Assembly (NCBI GenBank): GCA_963931525.1
Contig: OZ007023.1
Coordinates: 2,108,001 to 2,172,000, forward strand
Source of the DNA: Fimenecus sp900545625
Lineage (GTDB): Bacteria; Bacillota; Clostridia; Oscillospirales; Acutalibacteraceae
Direction: 5' to 3'
DNA: 64,000 bases
Shown here: positions 16,389 through 24,267 of the stretch, in pieces
Layout: each line of letters starts with the position of its first letter
Position numbering within the stretch: position 1 is the stretch's first letter
Made by a program: the position numbers and the translations under genes
Notes under the pieces: model-generated
Told to the model about the DNA's origin: nothing
The model's database searches: none
What the model saw: the letters and a program-made list of their open reading frames with translations, nothing else

Positions 16389-19300
16389 TTACTTCTTGAT
16401 CTGCAGCGTGGCGATGTCCGTTAAGGACATTTTATCGCTCGGCACGATATAGGCGCTTTGCATGATCGCCCGCGCCGCGTCAAGGGAGGTTAAGCACGAC
16501 GCGCCGCTTTCCACCGCGATGCGGCGCAGCTTAAAGCCGTCGCGGTCAGGCAGGCGCCCGTGGGTAGGCGTGTTGATGATAAGCGACACATCCCCCGCCG
16601 AGAGCATATCGAGGATATTCGGGCTGTCGCCGGAGATCTTGTTGACGGGCTTGACGTTTTGGAAGCCCGCTTCCAGCAGCGCCTTGCGCGTGCCGGGCGT
16701 GGCGTAAAAGCGGAAGTCGGAATCCTTAAAGGCTTTGAGCATTTCGCAAATTTCGGGCTTGTCCTTATCACGCACCGTGACGATGATCTTGCCGTCCTTC
16801 GGCAGTGAGATACCGCCGCCCTCAAACGCTTTCAAAAGCGCCTCGTTATAATCCTGCGAGATGCCGAGCACCTCACCCGTGGATTTCATTTCGGGGCCGA
16901 GCGCCGTATCTGCACCGATGATCTTTTCAAAGGAGAACACGGGCAGTTTGATGGCATAGTAGCCGCTGTTCGGGTAAAGCCCCATGCCGTAGCCCATATC
17001 CTGAATCTTCTCGCCGAGCATGGCGCGCGTTGCAAGGGAAATGGCGGGGATGCCCGTGACCTTGCTGATATACGGCACCGTGCGCGAGGAACGGGGGTTG
17101 ACCTCGATGATATAGACCTCCTCGTGCAGGACGATGAACTGGATGTTCATCATGCCGATGACGTGCAGCGCGGAGGCAAGACGCTTGGTATAATCGACGA
17201 TCGTTTTCTGCACGCGCTCGGAAAGCGTGACCGCCGGGTACACGGAAATCGAGTCGCCGGAGTGGATGCCCGCGCGGTCGACGTGTTCCATAATACCGGG
17301 GATGAGGATGTCGCGCCCGTCGCAGATGGCGTCCACCTCGACCTCCTGCCCCATCAAATACTTGTCCACAAGCACGGGGTGCTCGGAAAGGTCGGGGATG
17401 GTGCGGGTAATGATACCCATAAATTCATTGATGTCGTCGTCGTTGGCAGCGATCTGCATGCCCTGCCCGCCGAGGACGTAGCTCGGGCGCACCAGCACCG
17501 GATAGCCGAGCGCATGCGCGGCGGCGAGCGCTTCTTCCGTCGTGAACACGGTCTGCCCTTTCGGGCGTGCGATGTCGCAGTATTCAAGAATTTCGTCGAA
17601 CCGCTCGCGGTCCTCGGCGGCATCCACGTGGTCGGCATCCGTGCCGAGGATGGTCACACCGAGGTCGTTAAGCGTTTTTGTCAGCTTGATGGCGGTCTGC
17701 CCGCCGAACTGGACGATTGCGCCGTCGGGCTGTTCCAATTCGACAATATTGGTAACGTATTCGGGCGTGAGCGGTTCAAAATACAGCTTGTCGGACACGT
17801 CGAAGTCAGTGGAGACGGTCTCGGGGTTGTTGTTGACGATAATCGCCTCGCAGCCTGCTTTTTTCAGCGCCCAGATGGAGTGCACCGAGCAGTAGTCGAA
17901 CTCAATGCCCTGCCCGATGCGGATGGGGCCGGAGCCGAGCACCATGATCTTCTTTCGGGTCTTGGTGGTATCCACTTCGTTTTCGACGCAGTAGTCGGAA
18001 TAGTAATAAGGCGTCTGCGCCGCAAATTCCGCCGCACAGGTATCGACCACCGAAAAGCTGGGGCGGATGTTCCACATTTTGCGCAGATTCTTGATCGCCG
18101 CTTCCGTCACGCCGACATTTTTCGCGATCACGTCGTCCGTAAAGCCAAGCCGCTTGGCTTCGAGCAGCGTATCGCGATCACAGCAGCCTGTAGAAAGCAG
18201 TTTTTCCATATCGACGATGACCTTGATCTTCTGCAAGAACCAAATGTCGATTTTGGTGATGTCATGGATCTTCTCAAGCGCCATACCGTTATAGATCGCC
18301 GCGGCGACGACATAAATGCGGGTATTGTCGATGTTTTCGAGCAGTTCTTCAAGCTCGGGCAGCGATTTTTCGAGCCACTCGGGGTACAACAGGCTTTTGC
18401 GGTTTTCCTCAAGCGAGTGCATTGCCTTTTGCAGCGCCGCTTCAAACGAACGCGCGATCGCCATGACCTCGCCCGTCGCTTTCATCTGCGTGCCGAGCGT
18501 GCGTTTTGCCGTGACGAATTTATCGAACGGCCATTTCGGGAATTTGACAACGCAATAGTCGAGCGCGGGTTCAAACGACGCAAAGGTCTTGCCCGTGACG
18601 GCGTTTGGGATCTCGTCAAGCCCTAACCCCAAAGCGATCTTCGCCGCAACGCGCGCGATGGGGTAGCCTGTCGCCTTAGACGCGAGCGCAGAAGAACGCG
18701 ACACACGGGGGTTGACCTCGATGACGGCATATTGGAACGAATCGGGATGCAGGGCGAACTGCACGTTGCAGCCGCCCTCGATGCCGAGCTCCGTGATGAT
18801 ATTCAGCGCCGCCGAGCGCAGCATCTGATAGTCCTTATCCATCAGCGTCTGCGAAGGCGCCACAACGATGGAGTCGCCTGTATGTACGCCGACGGGGTCA
18901 AGGTTTTCCATATTGCAGACCGTGATGCAGTTCCCCTTGGAGTCGCGCATCACCTCGTACTCGATCTCTTTCCAGCCGGCAATGCACTTTTCGATGAGAA
19001 CTTCCGTCACGCGCGAAAGCCGCAGGCCGTTCGCGCAGATCTCGCGCAGCTCTTCTTCATTGTCGGCAATGCCGCCGCCCGTGCCGCCCAAGGTATACGC
19101 GGGTCGCACGATGACGGGGTAGCCGATCTTTGCAGAGAATTCCACGGCGGATTCCACATCATGCACGACAAGCGATTCGATGCAAGGCTCGCCGATCTTT
19201 TCCATGGTATCTTTAAATTCCTGGCGATCCTCCGCTTTTTTGATTGCCGTGGCGTTGATGCCGATAAGCCGCACGCCGTTCTCTTTCAGGATACCCTTTT

Positions 19301-19607
19301 CCTCAAGCTCCATCGCGAGGTTGAGCCCCGTCTGCCCGCCGAGGGTGGGCAGAAGGGAATCCGGCTTTTCCTTTTCAATGATCTTGGTCAGCGTCGGGAT
19401 GGTAAGCGGCTCGATATAGACCTTGTCGGCGATGTCGCCGTCGGTCATGATCGTGGCGGGGTTGGAGTTGACGAGCACGACCTCGATCCCCTCCTCTTTC
19501 AAGGAGCGGCACGCCTGCGTACCGGCGTAGTCAAACTCCGCCGCCTGCCCGATGATGATGGGGCCGGAGCCTATGACCATAACCTTTTTAATGCTTTTGT
19601 CAATCAT
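16389..19607 (-). CDS. carB: Carbamoyl phosphate synthase large subunit
   Basis: 1072 residues, the full family length. Two homologous halves each contain an ATP-grasp domain: the first opens MVIGSGPIIIGQAAEFDYAG with ATP-binding RPAYTLGGTGGG, the second opens VLGSGPIRIGQGIEFDYCSV with RPSYVLGGQGM. The C-terminal 130 residues are the MGS-like allosteric domain (GISLPKDGKIIVTVRDKDK onward). It makes carbamoyl phosphate from bicarbonate, ammonia channelled from CarA and 2 ATP, for pyrimidines and arginine. The start overlaps carA by 8 nt. No arginine or other pyrimidine genes are adjacent. Confidence 0.98.
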   Translation of the reverse strand: MIDKSIKKVMVIGSGPIIIGQAAEFDYAGTQACRSLKEEGIEVVLVNSNPATIMTDGDIADKVYIEPLTIPTLTKIIEKEKPDSLLPTLGGQTGLNLAMELEEKGILKENGVRLIGINATAIKKAEDRQEFKDTMEKIGEPCIESLVVHDVESAVEFSAKIGYPVIVRPAYTLGGTGGGIADNEEELREICANGLRLSRVTEVLIEKCIAGWKEIEYEVMRDSKGNCITVCNMENLDPVGVHTGDSIVVAPSQTLMDKDYQMLRSAALNIITELGIEGGCNVQFALHPDSFQYAVIEVNPRVSRSSALASKATGYPIARVAAKIALGLGLDEIPNAVTGKTFASFEPALDYCVVKFPKWPFDKFVTAKRTLGTQMKATGEVMAIARSFEAALQKAMHSLEENRKSLLYPEWLEKSLPELEELLENIDNTRIYVVAAAIYNGMALEKIHDITKIDIWFLQKIKVIVDMEKLLSTGCCDRDTLLEAKRLGFTDDVIAKNVGVTEAAIKNLRKMWNIRPSFSVVDTCAAEFAAQTPYYYSDYCVENEVDTTKTRKKIMVLGSGPIRIGQGIEFDYCSVHSIWALKKAGCEAIIVNNNPETVSTDFDVSDKLYFEPLTPEYVTNIVELEQPDGAIVQFGGQTAIKLTKTLNDLGVTILGTDADHVDAAEDRERFDEILEYCDIARPKGQTVFTTEEALAAAHALGYPVLVRPSYVLGGQGMQIAANDDDINEFMGIITRTIPDLSEHPVLVDKYLMGQEVEVDAICDGRDILIPGIMEHVDRAGIHSGDSISVYPAVTLSERVQKTIVDYTKRLASALHVIGMMNIQFIVLHEEVYIIEVNPRSSRTVPYISKVTGIPAISLATRAMLGEKIQDMGYGMGLYPNSGYYAIKLPVFSFEKIIGADTALGPEMKSTGEVLGISQDYNEALLKAFEGGGISLPKDGKIIVTVRDKDKPEICEMLKAFKDSDFRFYATPGTRKALLEAGFQNVKPVNKISGDSPNILDMLSAGDVSLIINTPTHGRLPDRDGFKLRRIAVESGASCLTSLDAARAIMQSAYIVPSDKMSLTDIATLQIKK

Positions 19608-20682
19608 CGTATCTGCCCTCCGCCGCCATTTTCAGGAATTTATCAAACAGGAACGCCGTGTCGCGCGGACCTGCATTCGCCTCCGGGTGGAACTGCACCG
19701 TGAAAATCGGCTTGCCGTGGTAAAGGATGCCCTCCACCGTGCCGTCGTTGACGTTGACGCAGTGCACCTCGGCGTTCTGCGGCAGGCCCTCGGCCTTTAC
19801 CATATAGCCGTGGTTCTGCGAGGAAAGGTAGGTGCGATCCTCATGCAGGAATTTGACCGGATGGTTCGCGCCGCGGTGACCGTATTTCATGCGCTCCGTC
19901 TCGCCGCCGACGGCAAGCGCGGTCAGCTGATGCCCGAGACAGATGGCAAAGGTCGGCACGCCGTAGTCGTAGATTTTACGGATCTCGCGGATGATGTTTA
20001 CGCAAGCGGCGGGGTCGCCCGGGCCGTTGGAGAGCATCACGCCGTCGGGATGCGTAGAAAGCACGGTTTCGGCGCTTGTCCACGCAGGGTACACCGTAAC
20101 CTCGCACCCGCGCGAAGCAAGACTTTCCACAATATTACGCTTTGTGCCGAAGTCGTAAAGTGCGATCTTCGCGCCTGTATTGCCTTTGCCTGCTACATAC
20201 GGTGCCTTGCAGGAGACACTTTCCACAAGCCCTTCCTGCTTGTAGGCATAGATTTCCTGCATGAGGCGGTCTTTGTCGGAAATGTCGCCGGTCAGCACGC
20301 CGCGCATGGTACCCGATTCGCGCAGCTTTTTGACGACGGCGCGCGTGTCGAGCCCCGACATGCAGGGAATACCGAATTCTTTTAAAAGATTTTCGATCGT
20401 ATCGGTGCAGCGGAAATTGGAAGGCGTGTCACACAGCTCGTGCACCAAAAAGGCGCTCGGCTGCAGCCGTTCGCTTTCAAAGTCCTCGCGGGAGATGCCG
20501 TAGTTGCCGATCATCGGATAGGTCATCACCACACCCTGCCCGGCATACGAAGGGTCGGTCAATATCTCCACATAGCCCGTCATGGAGGTGTTAAATACAA
20601 CTTCACACACCGTCTCCCGAAAATCGCCGTGCGCCTGTCCTTCATAGACGGAGCCGTCCTCCAGCATTAAGTACGCCTTCAA
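19600..20682 (-). CDS. carA: Carbamoyl phosphate synthase small (glutaminase) subunit
   Basis: 360 residues from a TTG start at 20682 (MKAYLMLEDGSVYEG), chosen because relatives begin this way and GGTGA lies upstream. A GTG at 20691 is the alternative. An N-terminal CPSase domain is followed by a class I glutamine amidotransferase domain with the nucleophile in FAICLGHQLTALAVGG and the catalytic His-Glu in VQFHPEANAGP. It hydrolyses glutamine and passes ammonia to CarB. Expression appears to come from two promoters, one behind a leader ORF and terminator (20785-20985) and one immediately upstream. Confidence 0.97.
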   Translation of the reverse strand: MKAYLMLEDGSVYEGQAHGDFRETVCEVVFNTSMTGYVEILTDPSYAGQGVVMTYPMIGNYGISREDFESERLQPSAFLVHELCDTPSNFRCTDTIENLLKEFGIPCMSGLDTRAVVKKLRESGTMRGVLTGDISDKDRLMQEIYAYKQEGLVESVSCKAPYVAGKGNTGAKIALYDFGTKRNIVESLASRGCEVTVYPAWTSAETVLSTHPDGVMLSNGPGDPAACVNIIREIRKIYDYGVPTFAICLGHQLTALAVGGETERMKYGHRGANHPVKFLHEDRTYLSSQNHGYMVKAEGLPQNAEVHCVNVNDGTVEGILYHGKPIFTVQFHPEANAGPRDTAFLFDKFLKMAAEGRYDD

Positions 20683-20725
20683 AGCCTTCACCGATCCTTT
20701 CCGAATACACACATTTCAACAGTTT

Positions 20726-20754
20726 ATTGTAGCATACAATCCATCGGATTTCAA
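20726..20754 (-). promoter_or_regulatory. Proximal promoter of carAB (P2)
   Basis: Minus strand TTGAAA (20754-20749), a 17-bp spacer and TACAAT (20731-20726). It lies downstream of the leader terminator, so it escapes attenuation and could give a basal level. Confidence 0.65.
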
Positions 20755-20784
20755 CCGAATCGCCGCTGTATTTTCGCCGCGCGC

Positions 20785-20814
20785 CAAAAAATAAGCGACG
20801 GTAAAACCGCCGCT
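20785..20814 (-). terminator. Leader terminator upstream of carAB
   Basis: Minus strand AGCGGCGGT / ACCGTCGCT with a TTTT loop and one mismatch, then TATTTTTTGG. It begins immediately after the stop codon of the leader ORF at 20815-20919, so a ribosome at that stop would cover its 5' arm. Confidence 0.65.
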
Positions 20815-20919
20815 TTAAAAACAAATGGGAAAAGGAAAAACGGAAACGGAAAAAGCACCAACCGATGCAAAGGGGAAAACGAACGCTTCTTGCAGGGATC
20901 TTTGAAAAACACCGTGCAT
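20815..20919 (-). CDS. Candidate carAB leader peptide (34 residues)
   Basis: ATG at 20919 with AAAGGA 9 nt upstream, 34 codons, TAA at 20817-20815. The message is extremely pyrimidine-rich in its last 65 nt (runs such as CGTTTTCCCC, GCTTTTTCC and CCGTTTTTCCTTTTCCC). The peptide is correspondingly rich in Phe, Val, Ser and Pro. The stop codon abuts the terminator stem. The same arrangement (U-rich leader ORF running into a terminator) is known for enteric pyrBI, where close coupling of ribosome and polymerase at low UTP prevents termination. The function here is inferred from layout only, and the ORF may be accidental. Confidence 0.45.
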   Translation of the reverse strand: MHGVFQRSLQEAFVFPFASVGAFSVSVFPFPICF

Positions 20920-20956
20920 CGTTCCGCTTCCTTTCCGCGCTGCGCAAATTTTTTAG

Positions 20957-20985
20957 ATTTTACCACGCAGCGCGGATTTTGTCAA
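20957..20985 (-). promoter_or_regulatory. Distal promoter of carAB (P1) inside an inverted repeat
   Basis: Minus strand TTGACA (20985-20980), a 17-bp spacer and TAAAAT (20962-20957). The -10 box is flanked by a perfect 10-bp inverted repeat, CCGCGCTGCG / CGCAGCGCGG (20965-20974 and 20936-20945). The repeat may be an operator or the terminator of the gene ending at 21005. The 20683-21004 gap holds this promoter, the leader ORF, its terminator and P2. Confidence 0.55.
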
Positions 20986-21004
20986 TTCCGATTTTTTAAG
21001 TTTT

Positions 21005-23077
21005 TTATTTTTCCGCTGCATCGGGTTCCGCTTCGCGCACGGTAAAGACAAACCGCGCATTGTCCGAATACCACAGCGGGAAATTCGTGCCCCAAACGTT
21101 ATCTTGGAGAATGTAGGTGATCCCGTCGTGTTCGATATCCTCTGTTTTGTCGTCGAACTCCAAAATTTTACCTTTGCCAAGGCACAGCAGCGGCGCATGA
21201 CAGCTTCGAAGCTCAAAAATCCCGTCCTCGGTTTGCAACTTCGCGCACTCGACGGCGTGCAGGCTGCGCGAGCCCATGGACACCACATCGAACGGCGAAA
21301 GGTACGTGCCAAGCTTACGGACGGTAAAGCCCCCTTTTGCGGGGAACAGGTGCAGGTAAAACGCTTCCGTCAAGCGGTTCGCGTTCTTGCCGAACCACGA
21401 CACCTCCATTTGAAGCCCCGCATTTGTCAGGCGGTAAACCACCTGCACGAGCCGCGGCGCGCCAAGCTGCTCGCACACCGCTTTATCGCAGGTCAAATGC
21501 AGCGTGATTTCCGCCATACTGTCCGTGACCTGCGGCGCGGACGCTGCCGTACAGGTATACGGGAAACGGCCCGTCGGGTATTTTCCGGAGACATATTTTA
21601 ACAGCGGACGGGCAAAATCCCCAACTGCCCAGGCGTAGGTTTCTTTGATGTTGCGGGTATAGTGCTGCAGCCAGTAGTCATAGTCCTCCGCACCGAACGA
21701 ACGGTATTCACAAAGCGGGCTGTCGTTTTGGCGCAAAACTTCTTTCCCATTACAGGTCAGGCTTTCGATGCCGCCGAGTTCGTTGAGCGTAAGCTGCCAT
21801 TTGCCGCAGACAAGCGGCGCGTGCGCTTGCAGCGAGGCTGCGTCCGTTATCTCTTCGGGCTGCTCGGGACGAAGCGCAGCGAGCGCAGACAACGCCTCTT
21901 TTTTGTGCGCGGGCGAAAGGGCATCCAACGCCTTTTGCACATAGGCGCGCTGCTCCGCCCAGCTTTGCTCCATGGTGCTGTACGAGCAGGGCTTTTTTTC
22001 ACGCGCAAGCCTTCCTATCACCACCAGAAAATTCTGCGGGAAGTCGCGGAACGGATGGTGCACATGCACACAGTCTTTTTTCCGCGCGGCTTCGAAATCC
22101 GGCTTTAAGTAGTGCTCATAGTCGGAAAAATATTTTTTCATATCCATGCCGCAGGTATGCTCCGCAATACACAACAGCGCGTCGCTAAACCCGGCATATT
22201 CTGCACTTTCCCGCGTCATGGAGCCGTCGGCAAGCCACTTTCTTTTGCGTGCCATAAGTTCGCGCAGAGCGGCGGATTTGTATGGATCGGCGGCACTGCC
22301 GTGGATCCAGGTATCGCCGATCTCCTCGGTGACAACGGGCAGGTCGTGCCGCTTTTCCCAAAGCACTTCCGCTATTTCGTCCATCGTACCCGCTTCGACC
22401 GTATAGCCGGGGAACTGTTGTTCGATCGCTTTCAGCTTTTTGAGGATATGGTCCGCGCTCGGCGTACCGTGATTGTCGAGCGTATGGTCAAAATACAAAA
22501 CCTCTTCGACGCGCGGGTCTTGAAATGCGCCGCCGTAGTCGCCTGAATAGATCACGACCACCTCGGCGCCGTCGCATTTCCACAAAAAGCACGGCGGGAC
22601 TTTTGCGAGCGCCGACGCGCCGTTGACGCCGAGGTGCAAAAGCTTGATGCCGTGCTTCGCAAGCAGCGGCACGAGCGCTTTCGTGTGCCCGGGCACATCG
22701 GTCATTTTGGCGGCGATGGTCTTCTTTCCACGCAGCTTATCCAGTTTTTCCACGATGGACAAACCGTATTCAAGCGTATCCGCATCCAAAAGCTCGGTGT
22801 GCGTGGTAAACGGCAGAGCATGCGGCACGATGTCCCCGCGCTGAAGCGCGGCGGCCAACGCCTCTTTTTGCTTTTTCGTCCCGTTTTGCAGCGTGTCCTG
22901 TAAAATCCAGGAACCCGTTGTCCAAATAAACCGCTTACGCTGCGGCGTGTTGAGTTCCCGTGCAAGAGAAATTGCGTTTGGAATGTAGGTATTACGATAC
23001 GTTTCACAAACCACAGAGGCGAAATCCGTAAACCCAAGATCCAAATGGGTCTTGGAAACAACGATGACCTTTTTCAT
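21005..23077 (-). CDS. DUF5054-type protein, GH38-like
   Basis: 690 residues from ATG at 23077 (MKKVIVVSKTHLDLGFTDFA), with AAAGGAG upstream. The opening VSKTHLDLGFTD resembles the HxD metal-binding entry of GH38 alpha-mannosidases. A second likely metal region is MTDVPGHTKALVPLL, and EIGDTWIHGSAADP and HHPFRDFPQN follow. The C-terminal half is a beta-sandwich-like domain. These features match the DUF5054 group, distant relatives of GH38, for which I know no established substrate. No signal peptide is present, so the enzyme would be cytoplasmic. It stands alone, followed by the car control region. Confidence 0.75.
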   Translation of the reverse strand: MKKVIVVSKTHLDLGFTDFASVVCETYRNTYIPNAISLARELNTPQRKRFIWTTGSWILQDTLQNGTKKQKEALAAALQRGDIVPHALPFTTHTELLDADTLEYGLSIVEKLDKLRGKKTIAAKMTDVPGHTKALVPLLAKHGIKLLHLGVNGASALAKVPPCFLWKCDGAEVVVIYSGDYGGAFQDPRVEEVLYFDHTLDNHGTPSADHILKKLKAIEQQFPGYTVEAGTMDEIAEVLWEKRHDLPVVTEEIGDTWIHGSAADPYKSAALRELMARKRKWLADGSMTRESAEYAGFSDALLCIAEHTCGMDMKKYFSDYEHYLKPDFEAARKKDCVHVHHPFRDFPQNFLVVIGRLAREKKPCSYSTMEQSWAEQRAYVQKALDALSPAHKKEALSALAALRPEQPEEITDAASLQAHAPLVCGKWQLTLNELGGIESLTCNGKEVLRQNDSPLCEYRSFGAEDYDYWLQHYTRNIKETYAWAVGDFARPLLKYVSGKYPTGRFPYTCTAASAPQVTDSMAEITLHLTCDKAVCEQLGAPRLVQVVYRLTNAGLQMEVSWFGKNANRLTEAFYLHLFPAKGGFTVRKLGTYLSPFDVVSMGSRSLHAVECAKLQTEDGIFELRSCHAPLLCLGKGKILEFDDKTEDIEHDGITYILQDNVWGTNFPLWYSDNARFVFTVREAEPDAAEK

Positions 23078-23125
23078 GCGGATGCTCCTTTTGGCGGCGC
23101 TTGTACAATAGCCGCACATAACTTT

Positions 23126-23402
23126 AAGCTGCCGAGAGTCGAACCCGATATGCCGAAAACGCGCCGGCACGGCGACCTTTCCCTTTTTCACCCTTGGCAG
23201 GCGGCAGCCTGCCTGCGTGTTCAAAACGAAAATTCCATCCCTGCCGCCATCGTTTTCGGTGCACAGCAGTTTTCAGCGAGGGGATTTTTGCGCGGGCAAG
23301 GCACAAAAGCGAGGGAATACTTGACGTATTTCAAGCTTTTTAACGCAGCCCGCGCCCAAAGCGTCCGCTGAAAACCATATTGTGTTCGATTCCCGGCAGC
23401 TT
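23126..23402. repeat. MITE-like element with tRNA-like inverted ends and a nested palindrome
   Basis: A 277-bp non-coding segment bounded by imperfect inverted repeats of about 22 bp (AAGCTGCCGAGAGTCGAAC on the left; GTTCGATTCCCGGCAGCTT on the right), each resembling a tRNA T-arm and 3' acceptor. Inside, 23269-23375 is a nested palindrome: TTTTCAGCG/CGCTGAAAA, then GCGCGGGC/GCCCGCGC, then AAAAGC/GCTTTT, then GAATAC/GTATTTC around TTGAC. It lies between the DUF5054 gene and the tRNA genes. It contains no gene and may be a non-autonomous mobile repeat or a structured RNA. I see only one copy in this window. Confidence 0.5.
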
Positions 23403-23531
23403 ATGTTCAGTATAAAAGTGTACGTCTGCTTTGTCAATTTGAAAATCGAAAAGGAAATATGCGAAATCCGCCTGTGCGCAGCTTTCCCGAAGCCGAAAAG
23501 CACAAAAATACGGAAAATTGTAAAAATCCTC

Positions 23532-23560
23532 TTGCAAATTTCTGAATCTTGTGCTACTAT
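23532..23560 (+). promoter_or_regulatory. Promoter of the tRNA-Pro/tRNA-Gly unit
   Basis: TTGCAA (23532-23537), a 17-bp spacer and TACTAT (23555-23560). A small hairpin, TTTGCCGATGCCTTCGGCAAA, lies between it and tRNA-Pro. Confidence 0.5.
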
Positions 23561-23601
23561 ATTCGAGCAGTTTGCCGATGCCTTCGGCAAATGCAGTATA
23601 T

Positions 23602-23677
23602 CCGGGTGTGGCGCAGCTGGTAGCGCGCTTGACTGGGGGTCAAGAGGCCGTGAGTTCAAGTCTCGCCACTCGGACCA
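23602..23677 (+). tRNA. tRNA-Pro (GGG anticodon)
   Basis: 76 nt. Acceptor CCGGGTG pairs with CACTCGG (one G-T pair), anticodon stem-loop is CTTGA-CTGGGGG-TCAAG, the T-arm carries GTTCAAGTC, and CCA is encoded. Anticodon GGG reads proline CCC/CCU. Confidence 0.95.
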
Positions 23678-23717
23678 AATCGAATGACGCGCGCGTTTTG
23701 CCGCGTCATTCGCATAT

Positions 23718-23791
23718 GCGGCTGTAGTTCATCGGTAGAATGCAAGCTTCCCAAGCTTGACAGGTGGGTTCGACTCCCATCAGCCGCTCCA
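23718..23791 (+). tRNA. tRNA-Gly (CCC anticodon)
   Basis: 74 nt. Acceptor GCGGCTG pairs with CAGCCGC, anticodon stem-loop is CAAGC-TTCCCAA-GCTTG, the T-arm has GGTTCGACTCC, and CCA is encoded. Anticodon CCC reads glycine GGG. Its last 20 nt and the following 19 nt are duplicated at 23921-23959. Confidence 0.95.
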
Positions 23792-23810
23792 AAGAACCAA
23801 TACCCCGTCG
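23772..23810 (+). repeat. Direct repeat, copy 1 (tRNA-Gly 3' end plus flank)
   Basis: 39 bp, from GACTCCCATC in the tRNA-Gly T-arm through CCA to ACCCCGTCG of the terminator. It matches 23921-23959 with one mismatch, at an offset of 149 bp. Confidence 0.8.
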
Positions 23811-23836
23811 TCCCCCGACGGGGTATTTGTTTTTTG
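23800..23836 (+). terminator. Terminator of the tRNA unit
   Basis: ATACCCCGTCG / CGACGGGGTAT with a short loop, then TTGTTTTTTGG, starting 9 nt after tRNA-Gly. Confidence 0.85.
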
Positions 23837-23882
23837 GTTTGCGGATGTGTGGAGGAGAACAGGACGGCGCGCCGCAGCGCGC

Positions 23883-23911
23883 AAAAAACAGTCCGGGGGA
23901 CTGTTTTTTAG
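23883..23911 (+). terminator. Second hairpin terminator in the duplicated tRNA flank
   Basis: AAAAAACAGTCC / GGACTGTTTTTTAG with a GGG loop, A- and T-flanked and therefore potentially bidirectional. It lies between the two copies of the tRNA-Gly 3' repeat. Confidence 0.6.
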
Positions 23912-23920
23912 TCCGCGGGA

Positions 23921-23959
23921 GACTCCCATCAGCCGCTCCAAAGAAGCAATACCCCGTCG
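23921..23959 (+). repeat. Direct repeat, copy 2 (orphan tRNA-Gly 3' end)
   Basis: Repeats 23772-23810 with 38 of 39 bases identical. It has no 5' half of a tRNA, and its own terminator (ATACCCCGTC / GACGGGGTAT, then TTCTTTTTTAG) ends near 23985. This is what tandem duplication or a past integration at the tRNA-Gly gene would leave. Apart from this and the promoter at 24189, the 23792-24267 gap holds nothing I can identify. Confidence 0.75.
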
Positions 23960-24188
23960 GAAGATGACGGGGTATTCTTTTTTAGTCTGCGGATGCCGGA
24001 AAGGAATTCAGCAGCGCGATGCATACAAAGCATTCAATTAAAATAAGAGCCGGCAAAACCAAATTATAGCTTTGTATTTTGCGGAACAAACAGGCTTGAA
24101 ATAATCAGAGGTAAAGCCATAACAAATTTTTGAAGAATCCGCCAAAAATACGCTTTGCGGGAACCCGTATTTTACGCTTTGAATACCC

Positions 24189-24217
24189 TTGACTTCCAGC
24201 GATATGGGCGCTATGAT
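24189..24217 (+). promoter_or_regulatory. Promoter of the lipoprotein hydrolase
   Basis: TTGACT (24189-24194), a 17-bp spacer and TATGAT (24212-24217), about 50 bp before the start codon at 24268. Confidence 0.6.
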
Positions 24218-24267
24218 GGGATCGGGTAATTTTGACACATTCTGTAAGGGAGCATAAAGAGGGTACT

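Noticed and set aside
17124..18626. 500-codon plus-strand open frame opposite carB
   Set aside because: It is antisense to the fully conserved carB. Its His/Asp/Arg/Val-rich composition is what the reverse complement of GC-rich coding DNA produces, and there is no start signal.
20820..20950. PyrR-binding attenuator in the car leader
   Set aside because: Only a fragment (AGATCC...TGCAAGA) resembles the PyrR recognition hairpin, and its GAGAGG core is missing.
24038..24238. 66-codon minus-strand frame upstream of the lipoprotein hydrolase
   Set aside because: It overlaps the hydrolase promoter, has no ribosome binding site and shows no family resemblance.
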